DNA of 8,618 nt from Bacteroidales bacterium (lineage in GTDB: Bacteria; Bacteroidota; Bacteroidia; Bacteroidales; WCHB1-69), in assembly GCA_017618435.1 (NCBI GenBank), contig JAFZUH010000102.1, positions 1 through 8,618 of the forward strand, read 5' to 3'. How positions within the stretch are numbered: the stretch's first letter is position 1; each line of letters opens with the position of its first letter. A model generated the notes under the pieces. The model was not told the DNA's origin. It worked only from the letters and a program-made list of their open reading frames with translations, and ran no database searches. This document shows positions 1 through 6,091 of the stretch, piece by piece. The translations under genes and the position numbers were made by a program.

Positions 1-50
1 AATATATAAAAATAATATCATTTATTTAACAAATATTGAAAAATTTAAAC

Positions 51-80
51 AAAAAAGGTGTTCTAAAATAGAACACCTTT
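51..80 (-). terminator. Rho-independent terminator of the ribosomal/tsf operon
   Basis: A perfect 12-bp inverted repeat (54-65 against 69-80) with a 3-nt loop begins 24 nt past the tsf stop codon. Read on the minus strand, the stem runs into a run of six T (56-51, partly inside the stem) and then further T-rich sequence. On the plus strand a run of seven T (86-92) follows the same stem after a 5-nt gap, so it may also stop transcription arriving from the left. Confidence 0.88.
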
Positions 81-103
81 AGCCGTTTTTTTATCAGAAA
101 ATC

Positions 104-1102
104 TTATTCTCCCAATTGCAAACGATAGAAACCTTCACAAACCAAAGTTGCATCTGTTTCTTTCATATATTGGGCGATGGTTTTCTTATTGTCTTTTATA
201 AAATCTTGATGTATCAAAGTGTTTTCTTGGAAGAATTTGTTCAAACGACCTTTAGCAATTTTTTCTACCATTTCGGCAGGAATATTGTTTGCTTTTTCTT
301 CAGCCACTTTAACTTTAATTTCTCTTGCTTTTGCAGCTTGTTCTTCAGTTATCCAACCTTTAGCCATATTGGAATTGATATGGTCATCAGAATCTACATG
401 AGCAGGATTTATACCTTCTTTTCTCAAAGCGGCTTCTATAGCCTTTTGAATTTGTTCCTGAATGGTTTTTTCCTTGCTTATTTCCAATTCATGGTCAACA
501 ACTTCTTTTTTTACACCGTTTTCATCAACAGCGATTGGATTCATTGCAGCAATTTGCATAGCAATATCGTGTCCAACGACTTCCAAGTTGTTGGCTTTTT
601 TGTTGAATCCAACCAAAGTAGCCAAACGGTTTCCGTTGTGGTTGTAAGAAGCAACAAAAGGTTTTTCTATTACTTCATATTGATTCAATTCCACTTTTTC
701 CCCTGTTTTTCCGGTCATTTCGGTCAATAGGGCTTCTATGGTCATACCGTTCAACTGAGCTTCTTTCAATTTTTGCAAATCGGTAATTTTATTAGCGATA
801 GCGAAATCGGAAATAGTTTTTGCACAATTGATAAAATCAGCGGTTTTACCCACAAAGTCAGTTTCACAATTCAACATCAACACAACACCAAAAGTGTTGT
901 CTGCATTTGTCTGAGCTAACACATAACCTTCGGTTGCACTTCTATCGGCACGTTTTGCGGCCACTTTTTGACCTTTTTTACGCAAAATATCTATTGCTTG
1001 ATCAAAATCACCGTTTGCTTCTACAAGAGCATTTTTGCAATCCATCATGCCCGAACCGGTCATTTGTCTTAATTTATTTACATCTGCTGCTGTTATAGCC
1101 AT
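104..1102 (-). CDS. tsf: Translation elongation factor Ts (EF-Ts)
   Basis: EF-Ts is the cytoplasmic nucleotide-exchange factor that releases GDP from EF-Tu so that EF-Tu can bind GTP and aminoacyl-tRNA again. The 332-residue protein opens with the UBA-like domain (about residues 4-42, with the family signature around LRQMTGSGMMDCK). It then has the conserved NCETDFV segment, whose Thr81-Asp82-Phe83 correspond to the residues that contact the EF-Tu G domain. It is longer than E. coli EF-Ts (283 aa), as expected for Bacteroidales. The ATG at 1102 gives the standard N-terminus and has only A/T-rich sequence upstream. It lies 28 nt after rpsB, is the last gene of the rplM-rpsI-rpsB-tsf operon, and is followed by a strong terminator. 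No oddities were seen. Confidence 0.97.
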   Translation of the reverse strand: MAITAADVNKLRQMTGSGMMDCKNALVEANGDFDQAIDILRKKGQKVAAKRADRSATEGYVLAQTNADNTFGVVLMLNCETDFVGKTADFINCAKTISDFAIANKITDLQKLKEAQLNGMTIEALLTEMTGKTGEKVELNQYEVIEKPFVASYNHNGNRLATLVGFNKKANNLEVVGHDIAMQIAAMNPIAVDENGVKKEVVDHELEISKEKTIQEQIQKAIEAALRKEGINPAHVDSDDHINSNMAKGWITEEQAAKAREIKVKVAEEKANNIPAEMVEKIAKGRLNKFFQENTLIHQDFIKDNKKTIAQYMKETDATLVCEGFYRLQLGE

Positions 1103-1130
1103 AATAATTTTTGATTTTAGAGTTCAACAA

Positions 1131-1961
1131 TTATTTTTTTATTGTTTTGCGTTGACGACCTTCTGCAGTTTCTCCAATACGTTTTCTTCTGCCTGTTCTT
1201 GCAGGACGTTCTTCGCGTGGAGCATTTTCAGTTTCAACTTCTTCTGTTTCGGCTTCAAATTTGTCTTTATCCAAAACTCTTTCGTTCAAACCTTCTTGAA
1301 TAGCATCGCACATTGCTTTAACAATCACAGCAATGGATTTGGAAGCATCATCGTTTGCCGGAATAGCATAATCAACCGCATTTGGATCTGAATTGGTATC
1401 AACAATAGCAAAAGTCGGTATGTTTAATTTTTTTGCTTCTGCTACGGCAATATGTTCCTTAAGAATATCTACAACAAACAATGCGGAAGGCAATCTGTTC
1501 ATGTTAGAGATAGATCCAAGGTTCTTTTCCAATTTGGCTCTTTCACGTTGAATTTGCAATCTTTCACGTTTGGAAATGGTTTTCCATTGGTCTCCGTTCA
1601 TCATTTCGTCAATGGAAGCCATTTTTTTAACGGCTTTGCGGATAGTAACAAAATTTGTTAGCATACCACCGGGCCAACGTTCTGTAACAAAAGGCATTCC
1701 AACTGCTGATACTTGTTCGGCAATGATTTCTTTTGCTTGTTTTTTTGTTGCTACAAACATAATTTTTTTGTTTGCACGGGCCAATTGTTTCATTGCGGCT
1801 ACCGCTTCGTCTATTTTAGCAACTGTTTTATGGAGGTCAATGATATGGATACCATTTTTTTCCATAAAGATGTAAGGAGCCATATTGGGGTTCCATTTTC
1901 TTTTTAGGTGTCCGAAATGAGCACCTGCTTCTAGTAATTCATTAAAACTTACGTTTGACAT
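1131..1961 (-). CDS. rpsB: 30S ribosomal protein S2 (uS2)
   Basis: S2 binds the 30S subunit late in assembly, at the head-body junction on the solvent side. The 276-residue product matches the family from its first residues: MSNVSFNELLEAGAHFGH, then KRKWNPNMAPYIF, GIHIIDLHKT, the RWPGGMLTNF segment and FAIVDTNSDPN. After the conserved core there is a charged tail of about 40 residues, first acidic (EAETEEVETE) and then basic (RTGRRKR, ending KTIKK). The tail makes it longer than E. coli S2 (241 aa). An in-frame ATG at 1997 would add 12 residues, but S2 proteins start at MSNVSF, so 1961 is chosen. Upstream of that ATG is an A-rich stretch without a Shine-Dalgarno site. The rpsB-tsf pairing is near-universal. 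Confidence 0.96.
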   Translation of the reverse strand: MSNVSFNELLEAGAHFGHLKRKWNPNMAPYIFMEKNGIHIIDLHKTVAKIDEAVAAMKQLARANKKIMFVATKKQAKEIIAEQVSAVGMPFVTERWPGGMLTNFVTIRKAVKKMASIDEMMNGDQWKTISKRERLQIQRERAKLEKNLGSISNMNRLPSALFVVDILKEHIAVAEAKKLNIPTFAIVDTNSDPNAVDYAIPANDDASKSIAVIVKAMCDAIQEGLNERVLDKDKFEAETEEVETENAPREERPARTGRRKRIGETAEGRQRKTIKK

Positions 1962-2073
1962 TTTTCTTTTATTTTGTTTACATTCTGTTAATAACAACCG
2001 CCAAGTAGTTGCAGTTTATGCCACAAGTCTTTGCGATTTAGATACTAAACTAATTATTAATTCTCTTTGAATA
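1962..2073 (-). promoter_or_regulatory. rpsI-rpsB spacer, possible structured rpsB leader
   Basis: This 112-nt gap is much longer than the other gaps in the operon (2 and 28 nt). It contains no match to the TAnnTTTG promoter element on the minus strand and no clear terminator, so rpsB is probably reached by read-through from rpsI. The transcript can form a small 5-bp hairpin (GCAAC with GUUGU, 9-nt loop) at about 1993-2011, flanked by CTG and CAG that could close it further. S2 autoregulation through an rpsB leader is known in other bacteria. A similar role here is inference, and the pairing is weak. Confidence 0.3.
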
Positions 2074-2460
2074 CTAACGTTTACTAAATTGAAAGCGTTT
2101 TCTTGCTTTTGGACGACCCGGTTTCTTTCTTTCTACCATTCTTGGGTCTCTTCTCAACAAGCCTTGGCTTTTCAAAGCAGGGCGATTTTCCGCGTCTATT
2201 TGACACAATGCTTTGGCAATAGCCAAACGCAAAGCCTCTGCTTGACCGGTAATACCACCGCCTTGCAAATTTACTTTTACGTCATATTGTCCCATTGCAT
2301 TTGCAACCAACAAAGATTGTGTTGCAACATATTGAAGGGTACCTGTTGGGAAATATGTTTTATAATCTCTACCATTGATAGTGATATTTCCTGAACCTGC
2401 TGTCATATAAATACGAGCGACAGCTGTTTTTCTTCTACCTGATGTATTTATTACTGCCAT
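2074..2460 (-). CDS. rpsI: 30S ribosomal protein S9 (uS9)
   Basis: S9 is a 30S head protein whose C-terminal tail reaches the P-site tRNA. The 128-residue product shows the family pattern throughout: GRRKTAVARIYM near the start, GSGNITINGRDYKTYF, the GGGITGQAEALRLAIAKAL segment, then RRDPRMVERKKPGRPKARK and the diagnostic C-terminus FSKR with its final arginine. The length matches the usual 128-130 residues. It starts 2 nt after the rplM stop codon, the tight spacing typical of the rplM-rpsI pair, so translational coupling is likely. The stop is TAG, whereas rplM, rpsB and tsf use TAA. No separate ribosome binding site is evident. Confidence 0.97.
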   Translation of the reverse strand: MAVINTSGRRKTAVARIYMTAGSGNITINGRDYKTYFPTGTLQYVATQSLLVANAMGQYDVKVNLQGGGITGQAEALRLAIAKALCQIDAENRPALKSQGLLRRDPRMVERKKPGRPKARKRFQFSKR

Positions 2461-2462
2461 AA

Positions 2463-2918
2463 TTATTTAATGTCTTTAATGTTGATTAAACGGGGTTTTT
2501 GTGCTTCATGTTTATGTTCATTGCCTGCATAAACATACAAATTGCGGTAAATAGCATCTCCCAATTTGGTTTTGGGCAACATACCTCTTATGGCATGTTC
2601 TACTACTGCAATAGGTTTTTTTGCCAACAATTCTTTAGGGGTAGTAAAACGTTGTCCACCAGGATAACCGGTATGACGAACATATTGTTTGTCTGTCATT
2701 TTTTTACCAGTCAATCGTACTTTTTCTGCATTGATAATAATGATATTATCTCCACAATCAACATGAGGTGTAAAATTGGTTTTATGTTTACCTCTCAACA
2801 ATTTTGCGGCTGTTGAAGCCAATCTTCCCAAAATTTCTCCTTCGGCATCTATCAGCAACCATTCTTTGTTTACTGTGTTTTTGTTTGCCGAAATGGTTTT
2901 ATAACTCAATGTGTTCAT
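2463..2918 (-). CDS. rplM: 50S ribosomal protein L13 (uL13)
   Basis: L13 is an early-binding 50S protein that contacts 23S rRNA. The 151-residue product carries the family landmarks: KEWLLIDAEGEILGRLAS, AAKLLRGKHK, the PHVDCGDNIIIINAEKV segment, LTGKKMTDK, YVRHTGYPGG, and AIRGMLPKTKLG followed by LYVYAGNEHKHEAQKP. It is slightly longer than E. coli L13 (142 aa) because of a short N-terminal extension. The ATG at 2918 follows a strongly A-rich stretch rather than a Shine-Dalgarno sequence. It is the first gene of the ribosomal operon and lies about 95 nt downstream of the predicted transcription start. The hairpin in that leader is a candidate site for control by L13. Confidence 0.97.
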   Translation of the reverse strand: MNTLSYKTISANKNTVNKEWLLIDAEGEILGRLASTAAKLLRGKHKTNFTPHVDCGDNIIIINAEKVRLTGKKMTDKQYVRHTGYPGGQRFTTPKELLAKKPIAVVEHAIRGMLPKTKLGDAIYRNLYVYAGNEHKHEAQKPRLINIKDIK

Positions 2919-2957
2919 TTCTTTTTATTTTCTTTTTTTAATTATTAAAAAATTGAT

Positions 2958-2987
2958 ACAAACAAATATTTCACCTTCTTTGTTTGT
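2958..2987 (-). promoter_or_regulatory. Leader hairpin upstream of rplM
   Basis: The two arms 2958-2966 and 2979-2987 are perfect reverse complements (9 bp) separated by a 12-nt loop that reads GAAGGUGAAAUA in the transcript. The hairpin sits between the predicted promoter and the rplM start, about 40 nt before the ATG. No T-run follows closely enough for a typical terminator. The position fits a ribosomal-protein leader that lets L13 or S9 repress its own operon, but this is inferred from position and pairing only. The loop also contains a Shine-Dalgarno-like AAGGUG. Confidence 0.45.
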
Positions 2988-3019
2988 GGATAATAATACG
3001 GTACTCTTTTGTGAGCGTG

Positions 3020-3027
3020 CAAAATTA
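3020..3027 (-). promoter_or_regulatory. Promoter -7 element of the rplM operon
   Basis: The minus strand reads TAATTTTG, a perfect match to the Bacteroidetes housekeeping -7 consensus TAnnTTTG, and GC follows it as often seen. A T-rich stretch ending in TTG lies about 15 nt upstream. That is closer than the usual spacing of about 20 nt for a -33 element, so only the -7 box is convincing. Transcription would begin about 95 nt before the rplM ATG. Confidence 0.65.
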
Positions 3028-3082
3028 GCACTTTTTTTCATACAAAAAACACTTTTGTTGATTTTTTGTTGAAAAACTCTAT

Positions 3083-3121
3083 AAAAAAATACAGAAAACA
3101 TTGCAAAACAACATTCTCTGT
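3083..3121 (-). terminator. Terminator after the exported nitroreductase gene
   Basis: On the minus strand, 3121-3091 folds into a 13-bp stem with three G-U pairs and a 5-nt TTTTG loop, followed after one A by seven T (3089-3083). It begins about 60 nt past the nitroreductase stop codon and just before the rplM promoter, so it separates the two operons. The wobble pairs become A-C mismatches on the other strand, so it acts as a terminator only in this direction. Confidence 0.7.
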
Positions 3122-3180
3122 ATATGTTTTTAATAAATTTTTTGGTTGATAAAATCTTTTACAAGCAGGAAAATCGCCTT

Positions 3181-3882
3181 TTATTTGGCATATCCTATAG
3201 GGTGGGCTATCATCACCTTTCCGTTTTTCAGGCCTATCAATTTGGCAACAGCCTCCCGATTGACTTGTCCAATAGTAACGGTTGCCAAATTTTCAGAAGC
3301 GGCAAACAAATAAATATTTTGTCCGACATAGCCACAATCTATTGAAGAATAAAAAACTTTATCTTCTGCCGAAAAATCTTTCATTTTATCATAATTTGCC
3401 ACAAGTACCAAAACAACAGGTGCCGCACCCACAAATTCCAATCTGCTGACCGATTTTCTATGGTCTCCCGCTTTGGTCAAATGCAATTGTTTGGCTATTG
3501 GATTATAATGCCAAATGCCATTTTCCATAAAAGCATAAATTTCAATTTCTTGAACATTTCTTGCGGAAGGAACTGTCTTTTTGTTTTCTGCAGGACGATT
3601 TACACCGCAGGCTGCCCATAACAATTTGGCCAAAAGCTGAAAATCAATTTCAGAAGGCGATATATTTCTATTCGATTTTCTTTCCCGCAATGCCTCCATC
3701 AAAGGCAAACCTCCACTCGTTTCTACATCTCCCAATTCAATTATTAATTCATTGGTTTTATTTATATTATCAAATGCCATTGTTTTTGATTGTGTTTCTA
3801 TTGCATTAGCGGTTTCTTGCACTTGTGCATAGAGACCAATACCGACAAAAACAACCATTAATGTTAAAACATATCGTTTCAT
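3181..3882 (-). CDS. Exported SagB/ThcOx-type nitroreductase-fold flavoprotein
   Basis: This is a 233-residue member of the FMN-dependent nitroreductase superfamily, closest in feel to the SagB/ThcOx-type dehydrogenases common in Bacteroidota. Residues 1-19 form a signal peptide (MKRY, then a hydrophobic core ending GLYA) with a likely signal peptidase I cut before Gln20. Family features after that are LPLMEALRERKSNRN (Arg68, Ser70 and Arg72 in the expected FMN-phosphate segment), LLWAACGVNRP, VPSARNVQE, the GYVGQNIYL helix and a C-terminal HPIGYAK. The physiological substrate is unknown. An in-frame GTG at 3888 overlaps a Shine-Dalgarno-like AAGGTG, so the ATG at 3882 is the better start. 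It lies 45 nt after the glycosyltransferase gene, probably in the same operon, and ends before a terminator. A role in glycan synthesis is not evident. Confidence 0.85.
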   Translation of the reverse strand: MKRYVLTLMVVFVGIGLYAQVQETANAIETQSKTMAFDNINKTNELIIELGDVETSGGLPLMEALRERKSNRNISPSEIDFQLLAKLLWAACGVNRPAENKKTVPSARNVQEIEIYAFMENGIWHYNPIAKQLHLTKAGDHRKSVSRLEFVGAAPVVLVLVANYDKMKDFSAEDKVFYSSIDCGYVGQNIYLFAASENLATVTIGQVNREAVAKLIGLKNGKVMIAHPIGYAK

Positions 3883-3885
3883 AAT

Positions 3886-3891
3886 CACCTT
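3886..3891 (-). promoter_or_regulatory. Shine-Dalgarno site of the nitroreductase gene
   Basis: AAGGTG on the minus strand leaves 5 nt between AAGG and the ATG at 3882. It decides the start, because the alternative GTG at 3888 lies inside this motif. Among the genes here it is the only well-spaced Shine-Dalgarno match. The others have A/T-rich upstream sequence, as usual in Bacteroidota. Confidence 0.6.
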
Positions 3892-3933
3892 ATTGTATTG
3901 ATTTTCAATTTTATTAATTTAGTATTTCAAATA

Positions 3934-4872
3934 TCAGAAAGTTGGTTTTGAACAAAATAAACGTTTGGTTTTTCTATATATCAACCGAACAATATTTTTA
4001 TGGATAAAATGCTTGTAATGAAATTTATCAGCCTCTTTGTTTTGTTGTATTTGTTGAGGATGTACAAGTGGCAGAATCGAAGCCGAGGCAACAAAGTATT
4101 TGTTGTCGGCAGCAATGTTTTCAAAATGAGTTCCGCTTTCCAAACCGATATTGGTCACCAAATTAACATTCGGGGTGAGGCACAAACCTTGTTGTTTCCA
4201 AATATGAAAACACAATTGATAATCCCACGTGTTGGTTTCCCGTTTTTTCATTGATACAAATCTGTCTTGCCAAACCTTTCTTTCATACCAAGAAAAATAG
4301 GATTTTGTCTTTTGTTTAAATTCCGATAAAGAATAATTATTTAAATAAAGGTCATAATCTTTCCATGTTCTTCTCCATGCTGCCCAGCCCCAAATAAGCG
4401 GATAAGCAGAAAAATAATATGAAGCCTCTCCTCTTTTTATTCCGTTTTGAAAATTACCTCCGGCAATCAAACTTACACGATTGTCATCTTTGTATTTTTC
4501 CAACAATTCTTGACAATAGGGGAAAAAATCGGCATGGGGCATGCAGTCATCTTCAAGAATAATGCCCATTTCTTCATTTTCAAAAAGCCACGAAACGGCA
4601 CCACTAACCGCCTTGGCACAACCCAAATTCTGTTCCCGAAACAAAGTTTTGAGTTCACAATCCCAATCCACTTGTTTTACCAAATCGCGTACCTGCTGAC
4701 ATTTTTCCGCCTCTCCTTCTTTATTTGCACGAGGACCGTCAGCAGCGATGTATAATTTTTGAGGTTGGAGTTCTTTTATTTTGCCAAAAACCCGTTCTGC
4801 CGTATCCAATCTGTTGAAAACAACAAACAATATCGGAACAGAAAAACGATTGGAAGGTATATTTGATGCCAT
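3934..4872 (-). CDS. Glycosyltransferase, GT-A/GNT-I-like nucleotide-sugar transferase
   Basis: The 312-residue soluble protein looks like a GT-A-fold glycosyltransferase that moves a sugar from a nucleotide donor to a glycan acceptor on the cytoplasmic side. It starts with a nucleotide-binding strand, VPILFVVFNRLDTAERVF (residues 12-29), followed by YIAADGPR (41-48) and REQNLGCAKAVS (79-90). The metal-binding DXD-type motif is ILEDDC (Asp108 and Asp109). The later segment YPLIWGWAAWRRTWKDYD is typical of a Bacteroidota and cyanobacterial group related to GNT-I/GT13-like enzymes. No membrane segment or signal peptide is seen. It starts 6 nt after the UDP-glucuronate decarboxylase gene, so the two are almost certainly co-transcribed, and UDP-xylose is a plausible donor (inference). 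Donor and acceptor cannot be read from sequence. Confidence 0.85.
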   Translation of the reverse strand: MASNIPSNRFSVPILFVVFNRLDTAERVFGKIKELQPQKLYIAADGPRANKEGEAEKCQQVRDLVKQVDWDCELKTLFREQNLGCAKAVSGAVSWLFENEEMGIILEDDCMPHADFFPYCQELLEKYKDDNRVSLIAGGNFQNGIKRGEASYYFSAYPLIWGWAAWRRTWKDYDLYLNNYSLSEFKQKTKSYFSWYERKVWQDRFVSMKKRETNTWDYQLCFHIWKQQGLCLTPNVNLVTNIGLESGTHFENIAADNKYFVASASILPLVHPQQIQQNKEADKFHYKHFIHKNIVRLIYRKTKRLFCSKPTF

Positions 4873-4878
4873 TTTGTT

Positions 4879-5817
4879 TTATAATTTTAAGGTTTCTTTA
4901 AAATAATCAATAGTTTTCAACAAGCCCTGTTCCAATTTGACAGTGGGATTCCATTGCAAATGTTGTTTTGCCAATGAAATATCAGGACAACGCACAGTAG
5001 GGTCATCGGAGGGCAATGGCTGATAGATAATTTTTGATTTTGAATCGGTTAGTTCTATCACTTTTTTTGCCAGATTCAAAATGGTAAATTCTTCCGGATT
5101 GCCGACATTAATAGGTCCGATAAAATCTTTTGGCGTATCCATCATTTTTATCATTGCCTCTATCAAATCGTCAATATATTGAAAACTCCGTGTTTGCGAA
5201 CCATCGCCATAAATAGTAATATCTTTGTTTTGCAAGGCTTGAACAATAAAATTACTTACCACTCTTCCATCGTTCGGGTGCATTCTCGGACCATACGTGT
5301 TAAAAATTCTGATAATTTTTATATCCACATTGTTCATTCTATGGTAATCCATAAACAAAGTTTCGGCACAGCGTTTGCCTTCATCGTAACAAGAACGGAT
5401 ACCAATGGGATTCACATGTCCCCAATAGGATTCTATTTGCGGGTGAATTTCCGGGTCACCATACACTTCAGAGGTAGAAGTTTGCAAAACACGAGCCTTT
5501 ATTCTTTTGGCTAACTCCAATGCGTTTATTGCTCCCATTATAGAGGTTTTTACCGTTTGAATTGCATCAAATTGATAATGAATAGGAGAAGCTGGACATG
5601 CCAAATTGTAAATTTCATCCACCTCAACCTGATAAGAAGTTGTTACATCGTGTCTTAACAATTCAAAATATTTGTAATCAAATAAATGTATGATATTTTG
5701 TTTTTGTCCTGTGAAAAAATTATCCATACAAAGCACATCATTGCCTTCTTTGAGCAATCTTTCACAAAGATGAGAACCGATAAATCCCGCTCCGCCAGTA
5801 ACCAATATCTTCTTCAT
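4879..5817 (-). CDS. uxs: UDP-glucuronic acid decarboxylase (UDP-xylose synthase)
   Basis: This cytoplasmic enzyme of the extended short-chain dehydrogenase family converts UDP-glucuronate to UDP-xylose and CO2, using bound NAD+ in a closed redox cycle. The 312-residue protein has the Rossmann motif TGGAGFIGSH (residues 7-16) with Asp32 ending the second strand. It continues with YNLACPASPIHYQ, TSTSEVYGDP with the conserved Glu117, and the catalytic YDEGK (Tyr144, Lys148). Next come RIFNTYGPRMHPNDGRVVSNF, GDGSQTRSFQYIDDL, and DDPTVRCPDISLAK near the C-terminus. These segments are specific to UXS among the NAD-dependent epimerase/dehydratase proteins, and the length fits bacterial soluble UXS. 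It is the first gene of the minus-strand operon, with a promoter near 5927-5954 and a leader of about 100 nt. A close epimerase relative is possible but unlikely. Confidence 0.94.
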   Translation of the reverse strand: MKKILVTGGAGFIGSHLCERLLKEGNDVLCMDNFFTGQKQNIIHLFDYKYFELLRHDVTTSYQVEVDEIYNLACPASPIHYQFDAIQTVKTSIMGAINALELAKRIKARVLQTSTSEVYGDPEIHPQIESYWGHVNPIGIRSCYDEGKRCAETLFMDYHRMNNVDIKIIRIFNTYGPRMHPNDGRVVSNFIVQALQNKDITIYGDGSQTRSFQYIDDLIEAMIKMMDTPKDFIGPINVGNPEEFTILNLAKKVIELTDSKSKIIYQPLPSDDPTVRCPDISLAKQHLQWNPTVKLEQGLLKTIDYFKETLKL

Positions 5818-5926
5818 AAGAACATGTGTTTAAAATTTGTTATTCCAAAATTATCTGTTTTATCCTTTTTTTATTCTTTTTGTTGATTTTTTGCCGCAAA
5901 ACAGCAAAAACAACTTGATGAATTTG

Positions 5927-5954
5927 CAAAGATAACATTTTTTACCATTACCAA
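5927..5954 (-). promoter_or_regulatory. Promoter of the uxs operon
   Basis: The minus strand has TATCTTTG at 5934-5927, a perfect TAnnTTTG -7 element followed by CA. A TTG at 5954-5952 lies 17 nt upstream as a partial -33 box. The leader to the uxs ATG would be about 100 nt. It includes a 7-bp hairpin (5888-5894 with 5904-5910, 9-nt loop) of unknown role. A second TAnnTTTG match further upstream, at 5978-5985, lacks a -33 partner. Confidence 0.6.
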
Positions 5955-6091
5955 CTTGAACTTTTATTTTTCTGTTCCAAATTTACTGCATTTTTTCAGT
6001 ATCTGTTTTTTTACACCCTGAAAAGATATTTCCTTAAAATACGAATTATACGAAAAAACATATTTTTCCGTTTGTTTTTATTTACAAGGTC

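Noticed and set aside
1..50. AT-rich left edge
   Set aside because: No coding or structured signal is visible in these 50 bases beyond the T-rich tail (on the minus strand) of the tsf terminator.
116..730. Long plus-strand frame (204 codons) opposite tsf
   Set aside because: It is the antisense shadow of tsf, with a Phe/Ser-rich, low-complexity translation. tsf is unmistakable on the other strand.
1103..1135. Inverted repeat filling the rpsB-tsf gap (1103-1109 with 1129-1135)
   Set aside because: Seven A-U pairs only, with a 19-nt loop: too weak to call a structure in such AT-rich DNA.
1962..1997. Extended rpsB start adding 12 residues (MLLTECKQNKRK)
   Set aside because: S2 proteins begin at MSNVSF. 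The added residues are unlike the family, and the spacer is better read as untranslated.
3883..3888. GTG start for the nitroreductase gene
   Set aside because: The GTG lies inside the AAGGTG Shine-Dalgarno motif that serves the ATG at 3882.
3928..3935. Near-promoter GATATTTG upstream of the nitroreductase gene
   Set aside because: It lacks the first T of TAnnTTTG and has no -33 partner. Co-transcription from the uxs promoter is simpler.
5978..5985. Second TAnnTTTG match (TAAATTTG) on the minus strand upstream of uxs
   Set aside because: No -33 element at a suitable distance. The match at 5927-5934 is nearer the gene and has a partial -33 box.
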